Under the pieces are notes generated by a model. That model did no database searches, was not told the origin of the DNA, and saw only the letters and a list, made by a program, of their open reading frames with translations. The translations under genes were made by a program, and so were the position numbers. From NCBI RefSeq assembly GCF_016904675.1, contig NZ_CP070228.1:1550001-1614000 (forward strand): a stretch of DNA of 64,000 nucleotides, read 5' to 3'. Each line of letters starts with the position of its first letter. Positions within the stretch are counted from its first letter, which is position 1. The DNA is from Arcanobacterium phocisimile. GTDB taxonomy: Bacteria; Actinomycetota; Actinomycetes; Actinomycetales; Actinomycetaceae. Of this stretch, positions 54,026 to 64,000 are shown piece after piece.

Positions 54026-55951
54026 TTACTTTCCGTTCGCACGCTTCCGGCGAGCAGCTTCGCGGAGGCGTTCGGTGGTGCTCAAGATGACCTTGCGCAC
54101 GCGGACGACTTCTGGCGTTACTTCGATGCATTCGTCGTCGGCAGCAAATTCGATACACTCTTCGAGTGTGAGCTTGCGGCGGGCTTGCAATGTTTCGAAG
54201 GCATCTGCGGTTGCCGAACGCATATTCGTCATTTCTTTAGCTTTGACGACGTTGACTTCCATGTCTTCGTTACGTGCGTTTTCACCGACAATCTGACCTT
54301 CGTAGGTTTCTTCACCTGGGTCGACGAAGAACGTGCCGCGATCCTCAAGACGTTGTAGTGAGAACGCAGTTACTTGGCCAGCACGATCGGAGACGAGCGA
54401 ACCGGTGTTACGCGATTCGATTTCGCCGGCCCATGGGCCGTAGCCTTCAGAAATTGAGGCGGCGATACCGGTACCGCGAGTTTGGGTAAGGAATTGGGTA
54501 CGGAAGCCGATCATACCGCGCGATGGGAGGACGAACTCCATCCGCACCCAACCACTGCCGTGGTTGGACATGGTTTCCATCTGTCCCTTACGGGCGGCCA
54601 TCAGCTGAGTGACAGCACCAAGATGTTCTTCTGGAACGTCGATTGTTGCGCGCTCCCACGGCTCGTGCACGACACCGTCGATCACACGCTTCACAACTTG
54701 TGGCTTGCCCACCGTAAGCTCGAAGCCTTCCCGGCGCATCGTTTCAACGAGGATCGCGAGCGCGAGTTCACCACGGTCTTGTACTTCCCACGCATCTGGA
54801 CGGTCGGTTGGCAAAACTCGGATCGAGACGTTGCCAACGAGTTCTTGGGTGAGACGATCGCGAACCTGGCGGGCGGTTAGCTTGTGCCCCTTGACCTTGC
54901 CAGCTAGTGGCGAGGTGTTGATTCCGATGGTCATCGAGATTGCTGGGTCATCAATATGGATACGTGGCTTGGGTCGTGGATCTTCAAGATCGACCAGCGT
55001 TTCACCAATCATAATGTTTGGCATACCGGCCACCGCAACGATATCACCTGGGCCAGCAACTGTAGCTGGGACACGTTCGAGACCTTGGGTGCGCAAAAGT
55101 TCGGTAATGTGGACCCGTTCGATATCCGAATCTGGGCCGTTAGCTAATCCAACCCACGCACCCTTTTTCAGTTCACCGGAGTAGACACGCACAAGCGCCA
55201 AACGTCCAAGGAACGGGGAAGCGTCAAGGTTGGTTACCTGAGCAACGAGCGGCGCATCAGCCTCATACGTTGGGGCTGGAATGTATTCCAAAATTGCACG
55301 GAAAAGTGGCTCCAAGTTCTCGTTAGCTGGCAGTTCGCCGTCGGCCGGTTGGACCGTATCGGCGCGTCCAGCTTTAGCAGCTGCGTAGATAACCGGAATA
55401 TCCATCAACCGTTCGAGGTCAAGATCAGCTTCGTCAATATCACCTGCGAGGTTCAACAGCAGATCTTGGGCTTCTTCAACGACTTCGGAAATCCGTGCGT
55501 CAGGACGATCTACTTTATTGATGACGGTGATAACCGGCATATTAGCTTCCAGCGCTTTACGCAAAACAAAGCGCGTCTGTGGCAACGGACCTTCGGAAGC
55601 GTCAACTAACAAAACCACCCCGTCAACCATGGACAATCCACGTTCGACTTCGCCAGAGAAATCGGCGTGGCCTGGGGTGTCGATGACGTTAATCGTGACG
55701 CCTTCTGGCGCTCCGAAATCAGCAGCTGACGGTCCGTGGTAGGTAATAGCGGTATTCTTCGCGAGAATGGTAATGCCTTTTTCGCGTTCCAAGTCCCCCG
55801 AATCCATAACACGTTCGCCAGTTTTTTCCACTGTTGCGCGCGCATCAAACGCGCCGCCTTGCCAGAGCATGCCGTCCACCAGAGTGGTCTTGCCGTGATC
55901 GACGTGTGCAACGATGGCAACGTTTCGTAGATCGGCGCGTGTTTGAGTCAT
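54026..55951 (-). CDS. typA: Translational GTPase TypA/BipA
   Basis: TypA is a ribosome-associated GTPase involved in 50S assembly and stress growth. P-loop [10 protein letters not shown], switch-II DTPGH and NKVD are in the N-terminal 140 residues. The C-terminal half has [16 protein letters not shown] and [19 protein letters not shown], specific for TypA/BipA and absent from EF-G. At 641 residues it is full length. AAGGGA precedes the ATG. Confidence 0.96.
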   Translation of the reverse strand: MTQTRADLRNVAIVAHVDHGKTTLVDGMLWQGGAFDARATVEKTGERVMDSGDLEREKGITILAKNTAITYHGPSAADFGAPEGVTINVIDTPGHADFSGEVERGLSMVDGVVLLVDASEGPLPQTRFVLRKALEANMPVITVINKVDRPDARISEVVEEAQDLLLNLAGDIDEADLDLERLMDIPVIYAAAKAGRADTVQPADGELPANENLEPLFRAILEYIPAPTYEADAPLVAQVTNLDASPFLGRLALVRVYSGELKKGAWVGLANGPDSDIERVHITELLRTQGLERVPATVAGPGDIVAVAGMPNIMIGETLVDLEDPRPKPRIHIDDPAISMTIGINTSPLAGKVKGHKLTARQVRDRLTQELVGNVSIRVLPTDRPDAWEVQDRGELALAILVETMRREGFELTVGKPQVVKRVIDGVVHEPWERATIDVPEEHLGAVTQLMAARKGQMETMSNHGSGWVRMEFVLPSRGMIGFRTQFLTQTRGTGIAASISEGYGPWAGEIESRNTGSLVSDRAGQVTAFSLQRLEDRGTFFVDPGEETYEGQIVGENARNEDMEVNVVKAKEMTNMRSATADAFETLQARRKLTLEECIEFAADDECIEVTPEVVRVRKVILSTTERLREAARRKRANGK

Positions 55952-56068
55952 ATATTTCCCTTAATAAAGATTTTCTGATAGATAGTGCAAGTTTACGCTG
56001 TCATGTGAGCAGACTTCGCATACAGTCTAAGAAATGCGAGCCAACGAACAACCTGCGACAATGACATT

Positions 56069-56683
56069 ATGGATGTAATCATACGTGGTGAAGGCAGCCG
56101 GCTGTGGGCTTATCTTTTGTGGTTTTTGGCAGCCATTATTCTGACTGCTTCAACGATTAATGGAGGCATAGCAGAACTCCTCTTTGCTTTGCCGTTATGC
56201 CTCCTTATCGGGTTTATTGCCTGGATAGGTTGGTGGAATCCAAGATTAGTTGTCACCGCTGACGGCATCCGTGTCGTTAATGTCTTCCGCGAACATCTCA
56301 TCCCGTGGGCAGATTTCTCTGAAGCGCAAAATCGTTGGGGACTTTATCTGTTGACTCGCTCGCACAAAACGTTTGCGGTGTGGGCGTTGCCGAGCCGGGT
56401 TGGCTTATTGCAAAATTCCTGGCGCGACCGCAAGAAGGCCGCGCCAGACGACATCGATTGGAAGGCCGATACGGTATGCCAATACGCCCTGCCACTGACC
56501 TTCACCGCTGATTCGCTCAATATTCGCAACCATGCAATCCGCTCCGATGCCGCTTTACGACGCCGACTTGCCCCGCACCTTGCTGGTTGGGAAGAGACCA
56601 GTACTACTCATTTTATTCCGGTACATATCATCGGTTCGCTTGCATTGTTTGCACTGACTGTTGCCATGTTTATCTGGCGCTAA
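56069..56683 (+). CDS. PH-domain membrane protein
   Basis: A 204-residue protein with two hydrophobic helices near the N-terminus (residues ~13-55), a bacterial PH-like domain (VVTADGIRVVNVFREHLIPWADF, about 62-130) and a C-terminal helix. Such proteins are common in actinobacteria and uncharacterised. No ribosome site precedes the ATG; GACAAT lies 6 nt upstream, so the mRNA may be leaderless. It diverges from typA and converges on the ABC exporter. Confidence 0.8.
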   Translation: MDVIIRGEGSRLWAYLLWFLAAIILTASTINGGIAELLFALPLCLLIGFIAWIGWWNPRLVVTADGIRVVNVFREHLIPWADFSEAQNRWGLYLLTRSHKTFAVWALPSRVGLLQNSWRDRKKAAPDDIDWKADTVCQYALPLTFTADSLNIRNHAIRSDAALRRRLAPHLAGWEETSTTHFIPVHIIGSLALFALTVAMFIWR

Positions 56684-56709
56684 GCTACCGCACACCTCAG
56701 CTACCACGC

Positions 56710-58440
56710 TTAGTCCTGCTGCCAGGTCTCCCACAGCGAAGCGTACTCGCCACCTAACGCAACGAGTTCTTCGTGACTGCCAAGTTCAGCAATCTTACCG
56801 TCGATCATGACGCAGACTCGATCTGCATCGTAGGCAGTGTAGAGCCGGTGTGCGATTGAGATAACGGTGCGCCCTTCGAGCACGCGCGCGAGCGCGAGTT
56901 CGGCTGAACGCGCAGCCGTGGGATCGAGCAAGGACGTAGCTTCATCAAGAATCACGATATCGGGGTCGAGGAGCACGATGCGCGCTAACGCGAGCTGTTG
57001 CGCTTGATCCGGAGCTAGTTCGAGTCCACCGGAACCAACTTTGGTTTCCAGTCCCTCCGGTAGCTCTTTGACCCATTGTGCGTCGACGATGTCGAGCGCA
57101 TCCCATAGCCGCACATCTTGTGCTTCAGGGGCAGCGAACCGCAGATTTTGGGCAAGCGTCCCCACAAATATATGGTTTTCTTGGGTTACGAGGGCGACGT
57201 ATGAGTGAACGCGCTTTTCTTCAATTTCGCTCACCTCTACCCCGCCGATACGAATTCGGCCAGCCGAAGGCGGGTTAATACCGGCAATCAGGCGACCAAG
57301 GGTAGATTTTCCTGCTCCCGACGGGCCGACGATCGCGAGCCGTTCACCTGGTACCACATCGAGATCGACGTCGTGCAACACCTCGACACCGTCACGATAC
57401 GAGAATGACACATCGCGAATTTCGATGGCCTCACCAATGGGGAGGTCTTCGCCGGTGATCCGGTCGGATTCAACTTGGCTGACGCCGAAAATACGTGCGA
57501 GGGACACCGAGGCGAACTGTATTTCGTCAATCCACCAGGATAGTTCGTCGACTGGGCCGCGCAACTGCTGCGCGTAGAGGGCCACCGAAATAACTGCACC
57601 AACGGTGACGATGCCTTGCCCGATAAGCCACGACCCCCATACGACGGCGATGATGACCGGCGAGAACAACGCCACCACCATGCCGAAGGAGAAGAAAGCG
57701 CGCATGAGCGCTGCATATCGTTCATTTGTCCATTTCTCTTCTAGCAACACCGTAGTACGCGCCGTCCGATAGGCGCCCATGTGGAGGGCATCTACGGTAG
57801 CGGAATGTTCCACCGTTTCGGTCACATCACCCGACATTTCCGCGTTGAGTGCGGAAGATGCCAAGTATGCCGCAATCGTACGACGTAGATATTTACGCAC
57901 AATAAAGAACACTGGTACGAAGGACAACGCCACGACGAACCCCACTCGCCAATCGATCACGAGCGCCGCAACCACAGTAACGAGGATCTGCAATACGAGC
58001 AATGTGATTCGTGAGATACCAACACGCACGATGTACTCGATGCGATCGACGTCGGACGTGGTTCGTCCCAGCAGGTCGCCAGTACCGGCGGCTTCCACCG
58101 TCGAAATCGGCAGATGGGTCACCGTGTCAACGAGGTCAATACGTAACCGGTGGAAGAACCGCTGACCGAGTGCGCGTGAAAGATACTCACCGAAACCAGC
58201 CAGCACCGACTGGATGGCCACTGCACACACCAGCACAATAATGTTAAACCGGATGGCACGTGCTGGGTCTGGTTCGTTGATTGCATCGAAAGATCGACCT
58301 ATGATCCACGGCGTCACAACGCTCGCGAGCGCAACGCAGAGCTGGATGACCAGCACGATCGTGATGTCGCGTTTGAAATACCGACCTAGCTGGGCAAGCT
58401 GGCGAAAAATCGTAGCGTTATTCGCTATTGGTAACTTCAT
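56710..58440 (-). CDS. ABC exporter half-transporter with degenerate signature motif
   Basis: A 576-residue type IV exporter half: six transmembrane helices within residues ~25-300, then an ATPase domain. Walker A GPSGAGKST is at 372-380, Walker B VILDE at 496-500 and H-loop His531. The ABC signature is not LSGGQ but LAPDQ (475-479). The partner gene upstream has the opposite defects, so the pair forms one consensus ATP site and one fully degenerate site. The ATG overlaps the partner stop (ATGA). The substrate is unknown. Confidence 0.92.
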   Translation of the reverse strand: MKLPIANNATIFRQLAQLGRYFKRDITIVLVIQLCVALASVVTPWIIGRSFDAINEPDPARAIRFNIIVLVCAVAIQSVLAGFGEYLSRALGQRFFHRLRIDLVDTVTHLPISTVEAAGTGDLLGRTTSDVDRIEYIVRVGISRITLLVLQILVTVVAALVIDWRVGFVVALSFVPVFFIVRKYLRRTIAAYLASSALNAEMSGDVTETVEHSATVDALHMGAYRTARTTVLLEEKWTNERYAALMRAFFSFGMVVALFSPVIIAVVWGSWLIGQGIVTVGAVISVALYAQQLRGPVDELSWWIDEIQFASVSLARIFGVSQVESDRITGEDLPIGEAIEIRDVSFSYRDGVEVLHDVDLDVVPGERLAIVGPSGAGKSTLGRLIAGINPPSAGRIRIGGVEVSEIEEKRVHSYVALVTQENHIFVGTLAQNLRFAAPEAQDVRLWDALDIVDAQWVKELPEGLETKVGSGGLELAPDQAQQLALARIVLLDPDIVILDEATSLLDPTAARSAELALARVLEGRTVISIAHRLYTAYDADRVCVMIDGKIAELGSHEELVALGGEYASLWETWQQD

Positions 58441-60407
58441 ACCTGATGCTCCTGAGTTTCTTCTTGCCCGCGGTGAACGATGGCGTGGACGTATGGATCG
58501 GCGGCCACGTGTTCGTAGGTTCCGCGCATACGCTCCGAACCGTCGGGGTTGAGGACGATCACCTCGTCAGATTGATGTAAAACAATTGGCGATACTGACA
58601 CGATCACCGTCGTTCTCCCGGCGCGCTGGGTGCGCAGCGCGGATGCGATACGCATTTCAGTGTGCGAATCGACCGCAGATGTGGGTTCGACGGCGATCAA
58701 GATCGGTGCTTGGGTCACCAGCGCGCGTGCGAGCGCGATGCGTTGGCGTTGTCCGCCGGAAAGTGAGCGCCCTCGTTCAGCCACGTAATCGTCGAGTCCG
58801 TCTGTGAGGCCAAGAACGATATCGTGTGCGTCGGCCACGCTCAACGCGGCGTCTAAAACATCTTCGGTTGGCATGTCCGGGTGTAGCATGTGCTCGCGGT
58901 GGGCGGTTCCCGAACCGTCGCCGGTGTCATGCATCTGGTCGGCAACTGACCGTACTTGTGGTAGTTCAGCACGCGAACCGGCAAGGTTTGACCGCAGTCG
59001 GCCTTGGAAGAGTTGCGCGGTTGCACCGGAGAACACGACTGCTTGACGCACCTGTGCCAACGCAATGTCGGATAAGTGCACACTGTGATGCCCGGATTCG
59101 TCTTCCCATTGGACGAGCACCGGATACTGGTCATCTGTACGCGCCAACCGTTGCGCCAGTTTGGCGGAGATTTCAGGCTGTGCGCTGACGATGACCGTGA
59201 GCTTGCCGGCCGCAATGGTAATGTTAGCGGTTTGGTCAGTGAGCGATGCGCTCTCCCATCGTGGCTCGCAGACAGTGGGGTCAACATCGTTATCGCTGGT
59301 TAGTGGCGTGGAATCCATGATTCGTGAGGTTCGCCGGGCACCAACGCGGGCATCGGTAAATATTTGTAAGAACTGGGTTGCGGAGGATACGGGGACCGAG
59401 AGGTAGACGGTGTAGCCGAAGAAGGCGACGAGTTCGCCGTAGGTCAGTTGTCCCGCATAAACCTCCCACAAACCCAGTGAAATAACGACGACGGTGAAAA
59501 TGGCTGGTACCGCCGTAGTCAATCCACCGAGAATCGCTTGGATAAATGCGGTACGGATGCCGGTATCCATCACGTGCTCAGATTGGGCACGGTAGCGCAC
59601 GTTGTAGGTATCTTCTCCGCCAACACCACGTAGCACGCGTAGCCCGACGACGGCGTCGGAGGCTAACGTGGTGAGTTTTCCGCGTTCTTCACGGTTGGCG
59701 CTCAAGCGTTGATGGAGTGGCTTAATCAGGAGTGACATTGCCAAGATCGCAATAGGCAGGCCGATCACGACAATCAGGCCAAGTTCTAGATTGGTACGCA
59801 ACATCATCACCGCGATGACGAAGAACGAAGCTGCTGAGGCTGCGATAGCGGGCACTCCGTAAAGGAAATTACCAATTTTTTCGGTATCGGAGGTAACAGA
59901 TGCAACGATTTCGCCAGCGGGAATTTGTTCTCGACCACCACCACGTATCGTTGAAATGTGGCGAATAATAGTACGGCGCCAGCCGAAATCGCCACGCATC
60001 CATGAGGCGACAAGAACAAGTTCACTAAAGGAGCCAATTGCACGAACAAGGATTACGGAGGTGAGAATCAGGCCGCCAGGAATGAGGGCTGAGGTCATTC
60101 CGCGTTCGAGTCCAGAATCGAGAAATATTCCCAACGCCCACGGGATCAGTGCAGATCCGACGAACATCAATAGTGACATGACGAAAGCACACAACAATAA
60201 TCCTCGGTTGACTTTCACCGTCGACCATAGCAGTGATCGGTGGTTAGCGACGGGGGTTGCGCTAAATTCGAGGAATTCTGGCCAGTTGCGCGGTTGTGGC
60301 CCGAGTTCGAACTTTCGTGACGTAACCGAGGAATGCCGTGTCTTTTGGATTTTTTTGAACGTCGAGGACGTCATTGTATGAGTATTACGGAAGAACTGGG
60401 CAACCAT
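58437..60407 (-). CDS. ABC exporter half-transporter with degenerate Walker A/B
   Basis: The partner half: transmembrane helices within residues ~65-340 and an ATPase domain. The Walker A position reads VIVSAQPEISAK (405-416), with no GxxxxGK[ST]. Walker B is ILIAVEP (569-575), Asp replaced by Val but Glu kept. The H-loop His is missing in VIVSVSP. The signature LSGGQ (549-553) is intact. I start at 60407 (MVAQFFRNTH, 656 residues) since longer frames cross the promoter and the upstream terminator; ATG 60374 (MTSSTF) is also possible. Confidence 0.9.
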   Translation of the reverse strand: MVAQFFRNTHTMTSSTFKKIQKTRHSSVTSRKFELGPQPRNWPEFLEFSATPVANHRSLLWSTVKVNRGLLLCAFVMSLLMFVGSALIPWALGIFLDSGLERGMTSALIPGGLILTSVILVRAIGSFSELVLVASWMRGDFGWRRTIIRHISTIRGGGREQIPAGEIVASVTSDTEKIGNFLYGVPAIAASAASFFVIAVMMLRTNLELGLIVVIGLPIAILAMSLLIKPLHQRLSANREERGKLTTLASDAVVGLRVLRGVGGEDTYNVRYRAQSEHVMDTGIRTAFIQAILGGLTTAVPAIFTVVVISLGLWEVYAGQLTYGELVAFFGYTVYLSVPVSSATQFLQIFTDARVGARRTSRIMDSTPLTSDNDVDPTVCEPRWESASLTDQTANITIAAGKLTVIVSAQPEISAKLAQRLARTDDQYPVLVQWEDESGHHSVHLSDIALAQVRQAVVFSGATAQLFQGRLRSNLAGSRAELPQVRSVADQMHDTGDGSGTAHREHMLHPDMPTEDVLDAALSVADAHDIVLGLTDGLDDYVAERGRSLSGGQRQRIALARALVTQAPILIAVEPTSAVDSHTEMRIASALRTQRAGRTTVIVSVSPIVLHQSDEVIVLNPDGSERMRGTYEHVAADPYVHAIVHRGQEETQEHQV

Positions 60408-60438
60408 GGTGAACTTTCGTTGTGGGGTAGCCAAAAAG

Positions 60439-60467
60439 ACGTTAAGGCTACGTAGTGTTGTGAGCAA
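60439..60467 (-). promoter_or_regulatory. Promoter of the ABC exporter operon
   Basis: On the minus strand TTGCTC (60462-60467) is followed after 17 bp by TAACGT (60439-60444). It lies just past the oppA terminator and about 32 bp before the ATG at 60407. Confidence 0.45.
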
Positions 60468-60481
60468 AACCGAAACTGACA

Positions 60482-60520
60482 CAACGAGACCGGCCGATAC
60501 ATATCGGTCCGGTCTCGTTG
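60482..60520 (-). terminator. Terminator after the peptide-binding lipoprotein gene
   Basis: Arms 60482-60493 and 60509-60520 pair over 12 bp (CAACGAGACCGG and complement). The stem continues with CCGATA / TATCGG past one bulged base. It sits 54 nt beyond the gene end and has no U-tract. Confidence 0.65.
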
Positions 60521-60574
60521 GACGCATCGAGAAACTAGCTGAACAATTCCTTGTTCGCTATTTTCAGGTTGAGC

Positions 60575-62266
60575 TTACTTGGTGTAACCAATGTGCTCTG
60601 GCAGGAAGGTCTCGAATGCGGTTGCACCGTAGTTAGCGAGGTCTCCTGGAATTGCACGCAAAGTTGCACGGTAGTACAGCGGGATAGTCATAACGTTATC
60701 CCAGATGATTTCGTCAACTTCATTGGTAAGCTTGACACGCTTGTCATTGTCGGTCTCAGAGGCGATCTTCTCGATGTATTCAGCGATCTTTGGATCGTCA
60801 ACCTTAGAGAAGTTTGAGGAGGAACCTGGACCGTAGATTTGTCCAACGTTTGCCATTGGGTATGGCGTTCCGCGCCAGCCGAAGGAGATTGCTTCAAACT
60901 CGCCAGATTCGAGAACGTTAGAGAACTCTTTTGGCGGGGTGTCAACGAAGACAACGTTGATGCCAATTGCCTTCATGTGCTCCTTGAGCAAAGCAGCAGC
61001 GGATTCGGAAGCTGGGATGCCGGTCAGGCGGGTGAAGTTGAAGGAGAGTGGCTTACCGTCCTTCTCGAAGAACTTGGTGGACTCGTTCATGGTGTAGCCC
61101 AGATCTTCAAGATCCTTCATTGCGCCTTCTGGATCAAACTTAACTGCGTGATCTTCGTAGCCGGCCTGGCCTGGCATGAAGAAGTGGTTACCAAGCGAAA
61201 GATCTAGACCTTCGACCGGCAAGCCAGCCATATCGGTGGCGAGGAAGTCAGCGGAGTCAATACCCTTTTGAATTGCCTGACGCACCTTCACATCTGAAAG
61301 AGATTCAGCGTTTGAATTTAGCGTGATATGACGCCAGCTAGTTGATGCGGACTGCTTGACTTCAGCGTTCTGACGTCCCTTAACGAGTTCGTATGTAGGA
61401 GCGTCAAGGATCTGGTCAACGATGTCAAGCTCGTTGTTAGCAAATGCTTGTGCCTGAGCCTTGGTATCGAGAACCGAGAAGGTTACAGCGTCAAGCTTGG
61501 CGGTATCGCCCCACCACTTTTCGTTACGTTCAAGAGTGATGCGCTTTGCGCCATTATCGATGCTCTTGAACTTAAATGGACCGGAAACGAACTGGTTGAG
61601 AACATTAACGTCATCAGTCCATCCATCGTTAAACATTGCTGGATCAGAGAAACCAGCAGCGGGGTATGCGGTGCCGAGCACTGAAGACCAGTCCGGGTAT
61701 TCGCGATCAAATTTTGCAATGACCTGGAATTCATCCCGGCCTTGTTCGATCGAGATAATACGGTTCCAACCATCGGTGGAAGCACAATCGAAGCCAGTAT
61801 CTTCTGACTTACATGCATTCCAGCCCGCCTGGTAATCGGCAACGGTGATTGGCGTTTCGCTGTACCACTTCGCCTCAGGGTTGAGATTAAGGGTGACGGT
61901 CATCTTCGCATCGCCATCAGCCTTAGTATCAACATCATAAGACTCGAGGAAGTTCTTGTTTGGTTCCCACGTAGCATCGTCAGCGTAGATAAAGTTACTA
62001 CCTAGGGCGTAGCTCCAAATATCTGAGTTTTCAACTGTATTACCGTTGACGTGAAGTGGGTTGTAATTGCTTGGCATCGACGCGATAGCCAGACGCAGGT
62101 CGCCGCCATCCTTCAAATCGGCTGGATCAACCTTATTGTAATCTGAGGCAGGCAATGATGCGGACTTGCCATCAGAGCCGGATTCGGATGAAGCCGGGCC
62201 AGAACATGCGCTGAGTACGAGCGCTGAGGCTGCGACTAACGCAAAGCCTGCTTTCTTGATTCCCAT
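60575..62266 (-). CDS. ABC transporter peptide-binding lipoprotein (family 5, OppA/DppA-like)
   Basis: A 563-residue extracytoplasmic solute-binding protein. The signal peptide ends in lipobox LVLSAC (Cys at residue 21), so it is lipid-anchored. SBP family 5 features include DLRLAIASMPSNYNPLH, YSETPITVADYQAGWNACK and ASTSWRHITLNSNAESLSDVKV. AAAGGAGG sits 6 nt before the ATG. The peptide ABC ATPase lies upstream; the permeases are presumably beyond the window. Exact ligand unknown; oligopeptides are expected from the family. Confidence 0.93.
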   Translation of the reverse strand: MGIKKAGFALVAASALVLSACSGPASSESGSDGKSASLPASDYNKVDPADLKDGGDLRLAIASMPSNYNPLHVNGNTVENSDIWSYALGSNFIYADDATWEPNKNFLESYDVDTKADGDAKMTVTLNLNPEAKWYSETPITVADYQAGWNACKSEDTGFDCASTDGWNRIISIEQGRDEFQVIAKFDREYPDWSSVLGTAYPAAGFSDPAMFNDGWTDDVNVLNQFVSGPFKFKSIDNGAKRITLERNEKWWGDTAKLDAVTFSVLDTKAQAQAFANNELDIVDQILDAPTYELVKGRQNAEVKQSASTSWRHITLNSNAESLSDVKVRQAIQKGIDSADFLATDMAGLPVEGLDLSLGNHFFMPGQAGYEDHAVKFDPEGAMKDLEDLGYTMNESTKFFEKDGKPLSFNFTRLTGIPASESAAALLKEHMKAIGINVVFVDTPPKEFSNVLESGEFEAISFGWRGTPYPMANVGQIYGPGSSSNFSKVDDPKIAEYIEKIASETDNDKRVKLTNEVDEIIWDNVMTIPLYYRATLRAIPGDLANYGATAFETFLPEHIGYTK

Positions 62267-62380
62267 AGTGGTCCTCCTTTAGGACGTGTCTCCGACGATT
62301 TCTTCCGGAGCGTTATACCCACCATATGCTACTTTGCAGTAAAAGGTAAATTTATTTACTTAATTTTTAAGGAAATGTGG

Positions 62381-62432
62381 AATAAAATACATTCGGGCAG
62401 ATAGTTTACTATCTGCCCGAATGTATTTTATT
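62381..62432 (-). terminator. 24-bp perfect hairpin between OppDF and OppA genes
   Basis: Arms 62381-62404 and 62409-62432 are perfectly complementary over 24 bp with a TTTA loop. The lower stem is A/T only, giving TATTTTATT at the 3' side on either strand. It starts 27 nt past the ATPase gene and would end or reduce transcription before oppA. Confidence 0.75.
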
Positions 62433-62458
62433 CATAGTTTAAAGGAACAATTACTTTC

Positions 62459-64000
62459 CTAGAAAAGCTTGAGAGCTCGCGGATAATAGCAAGCTGCCTT
62501 GTGATCGTCCCCAAGAATTTGGAAGTCCGGATGCTGAGCTTCGCACTTGGCCTGCTCCCCGTCAGAAAGTGTCTTATATAGCGGACACCTTGTCACAAAA
62601 CGGCACCCCTTAGGCGGGTTAGCCGGGGAAGGCAAATCACCTTCGAGAATGATTCGATCGCGGCTCTTCTCCTTGCGCGGATCTGGAATCGGGATCGCCG
62701 AGAGTAAAGCTTGAGTATATGGATGCTGCGGATGCTCAAACACAGCTTCCACATCACCAACCTCAACAATCTTACCCAGATACATCACGGCAACGCGATC
62801 AGCGATGTGCCGAATGACTGACAGATCGTGAGCTACAAACAAGTACGAGAGAGACATCTTTGATCGTAGTTCATCCAGAAGGTTGATCACACCGGCCTGA
62901 ATGGAAACGTCGAGTGCCGAAACTGGCTCGTCAAGAATCAATAGCTTCGGTTCTAGTGCAAGCGCACGAGCAATTCCAATACGCTGACGTTGGCCACCAG
63001 AGAAGTTGCGTGGATAGCGATTGACGTGCGCTGGTTCCAGGCCAACCATCGTCAGAAGTTCTTCGACACGCGCAGGGATATCTTCCTTCTTCCACCCGCC
63101 GTAGCGCAATGGTTCAGCAATGATATCGAAAACCGGGAAACGGGGATCAAGTGACGCCATGGGATCCTGGAACACAACCTGCAGATCCTCACGGATGCGT
63201 TTCCGATCTGCACGCTTGAGCTTTGCAGTATCTTCACCCATCACCACGATCTTGCCGTTTTGTGGTTTAACAAGATCAAGAACCTGCATCAAGGTAGTTG
63301 TTTTACCGGAACCCGATTCTCCAACAAGACCGAGCGTCTCACCGGCGCGGATATCCAAATCGATTCCATCGACAGCATGGACAGTGCCCACCTGGCGGCG
63401 GAACACCGACCCCTTCATCAACGGGAAGTAGCGCGTCATACCTTCGATACGCAAAACTTCTTCGCGATCTTCGCGCGAACCTTCAAACGGTGGCGGAACA
63501 GCGGCTGGAAGTGGATAGATATCGGTGTACTTACGGGATTCGTCGCGGATTTCATCTGCGCGCTTACATGCGACACGATGACGTGAACCATCGGAACTAT
63601 GAACATCGGCTAAATTCGGTTCGCCATCCAAACATGCTGGCTGCGCAACTGGGCAACGCGCCGCGAACGGACAGCCCGTTGGCTCAAACAGCATCGATGG
63701 CGGATTACCTTCGACTGCAGCTAATTGGTATTCCTTGCGAGAATCCAAACGGGGCAACGAACCGAGCAAACCTATCGTGTATGGCATTGCCGAGTGGTAG
63801 AAAATCTCATCAACAGATCCAGATTCAACAACGCGTCCGGCATACATCACTGCAACCTTGTCGGCGATACCAGCGACCACACCCAGATCGTGGGTAATCA
63901 TGATGACTGCAGCGCCGAGCTCATTTTGCGCTTTGCGTAAAACGTCAAGGATCTGCGCTTGGATAGTGACGTCGAGAGCCGTGGTTGGTTCGTCAGCGAT
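62459..64000 (-). CDS. Fused OppD-OppF peptide ABC transporter ATPase (5' end outside window)
   Basis: The 513 visible residues hold the end of one ATPase domain and all of a second. The first shows [10 protein letters not shown] and [11 protein letters not shown], then the OppD-type Cys-containing tail [14 protein letters not shown]. The second has Walker [10 protein letters not shown], signature FSGGQRQR, Walker [13 protein letters not shown] and another tail [13 protein letters not shown]. Both domains look active. The Cys-rich tails resemble the OppD/DppD type that can bind an iron-sulfur cluster. The upstream part continues past base 64000. It powers the importer whose binding protein is downstream. 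Confidence 0.93.
   Translation of the reverse strand: MADEPTTALDVTIQAQILDVLRKAQNELGAAVIMITHDLGVVAGIADKVAVMYAGRVVESGSVDEIFYHSAMPYTIGLLGSLPRLDSRKEYQLAAVEGNPPSMLFEPTGCPFAARCPVAQPACLDGEPNLADVHSSDGSRHRVACKRADEIRDESRKYTDIYPLPAAVPPPFEGSREDREEVLRIEGMTRYFPLMKGSVFRRQVGTVHAVDGIDLDIRAGETLGLVGESGSGKTTTLMQVLDLVKPQNGKIVVMGEDTAKLKRADRKRIREDLQVVFQDPMASLDPRFPVFDIIAEPLRYGGWKKEDIPARVEELLTMVGLEPAHVNRYPRNFSGGQRQRIGIARALALEPKLLILDEPVSALDVSIQAGVINLLDELRSKMSLSYLFVAHDLSVIRHIADRVAVMYLGKIVEVGDVEAVFEHPQHPYTQALLSAIPIPDPRKEKSRDRIILEGDLPSPANPPKGCRFVTRCPLYKTLSDGEQAKCEAQHPDFQILGDDHKAACYYPRALKLF

Noticed and set aside
54609-55184. 191-codon Ser/Arg/Thr-rich frame antisense to typA
   Set aside because: Low-complexity translation typical of a shadow frame of a conserved GTPase gene.

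Overview
The window reads as a chromosomal segment of a moderate-GC actinobacterium. WhiB2, MtrA-MtrB-LpqB, DUF3499, TIGR03089, LytR-CpsA-Psr proteins, an FprA-type ferredoxin reductase and the aspC/tRNA-Trp/secE/nusG arrangement are all actinobacterial hallmarks. Fairly low GC for the phylum and the protein flavour point to the Actinomycetaceae, something like Arcanobacterium or Trueperella; the genus is inference. I see no insertion sequence, prophage, CRISPR array or clear attachment site, so this is mainly core genome.

Layout. 1-4030 (minus strand) is the str operon: rpsL-rpsG-fusA-tuf, with a promoter and a leader of about 200 nt. 4101-5450 is an orphan PAS-domain gene placed between it and rpoB-rpoC (5534-13127). 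Further upstream lie rplJ-rplL with an L10-type leader (13549-14740), udk, rplK-rplA, and tRNA-Trp-secE-nusG. 18512-25626 holds aspC, a small membrane protein, a Cys-containing orphan, a phosphotransferase, an adenosine deaminase with two alpha/beta hydrolases, and murB. 25738-26327 is rpmG plus tRNA-Met, tRNA-Thr and tRNA-Tyr. 26463-30052 carries a YajQ protein, fprA, a DoxX-like protein and hpf.

30310-46237 is a regulatory and envelope region: mtrA-mtrB-lpqB-comF, a divergent DUF3499 / Rv3259-like pair that shares a symmetric promoter, a whiB2-glycosyltransferase-DUF5719 operon, TIGR03089 plus two LCP ligases, and a second two-component system. 46324-56683 has a class III nucleotide cyclase, a DUF885 peptidase, maf, gltA, fdxA, a VanW-like protein, typA and a PH-domain protein. 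56710-64000 has a heterodimeric ABC exporter with complementary degenerate ATPase halves and part of an oligopeptide importer (OppA and a fused OppD-OppF).

Recurring features. Convergent genes are separated by long perfect hairpins that often lack a U-tract. Several genes have no Shine-Dalgarno sequence but carry a -10-like hexamer 6-8 nt before the start codon, which suggests leaderless mRNAs. The clearest case is a 16-bp perfect inverted repeat at 35506-35567, in which both divergent genes appear to start on mirror-image leaderless promoters.
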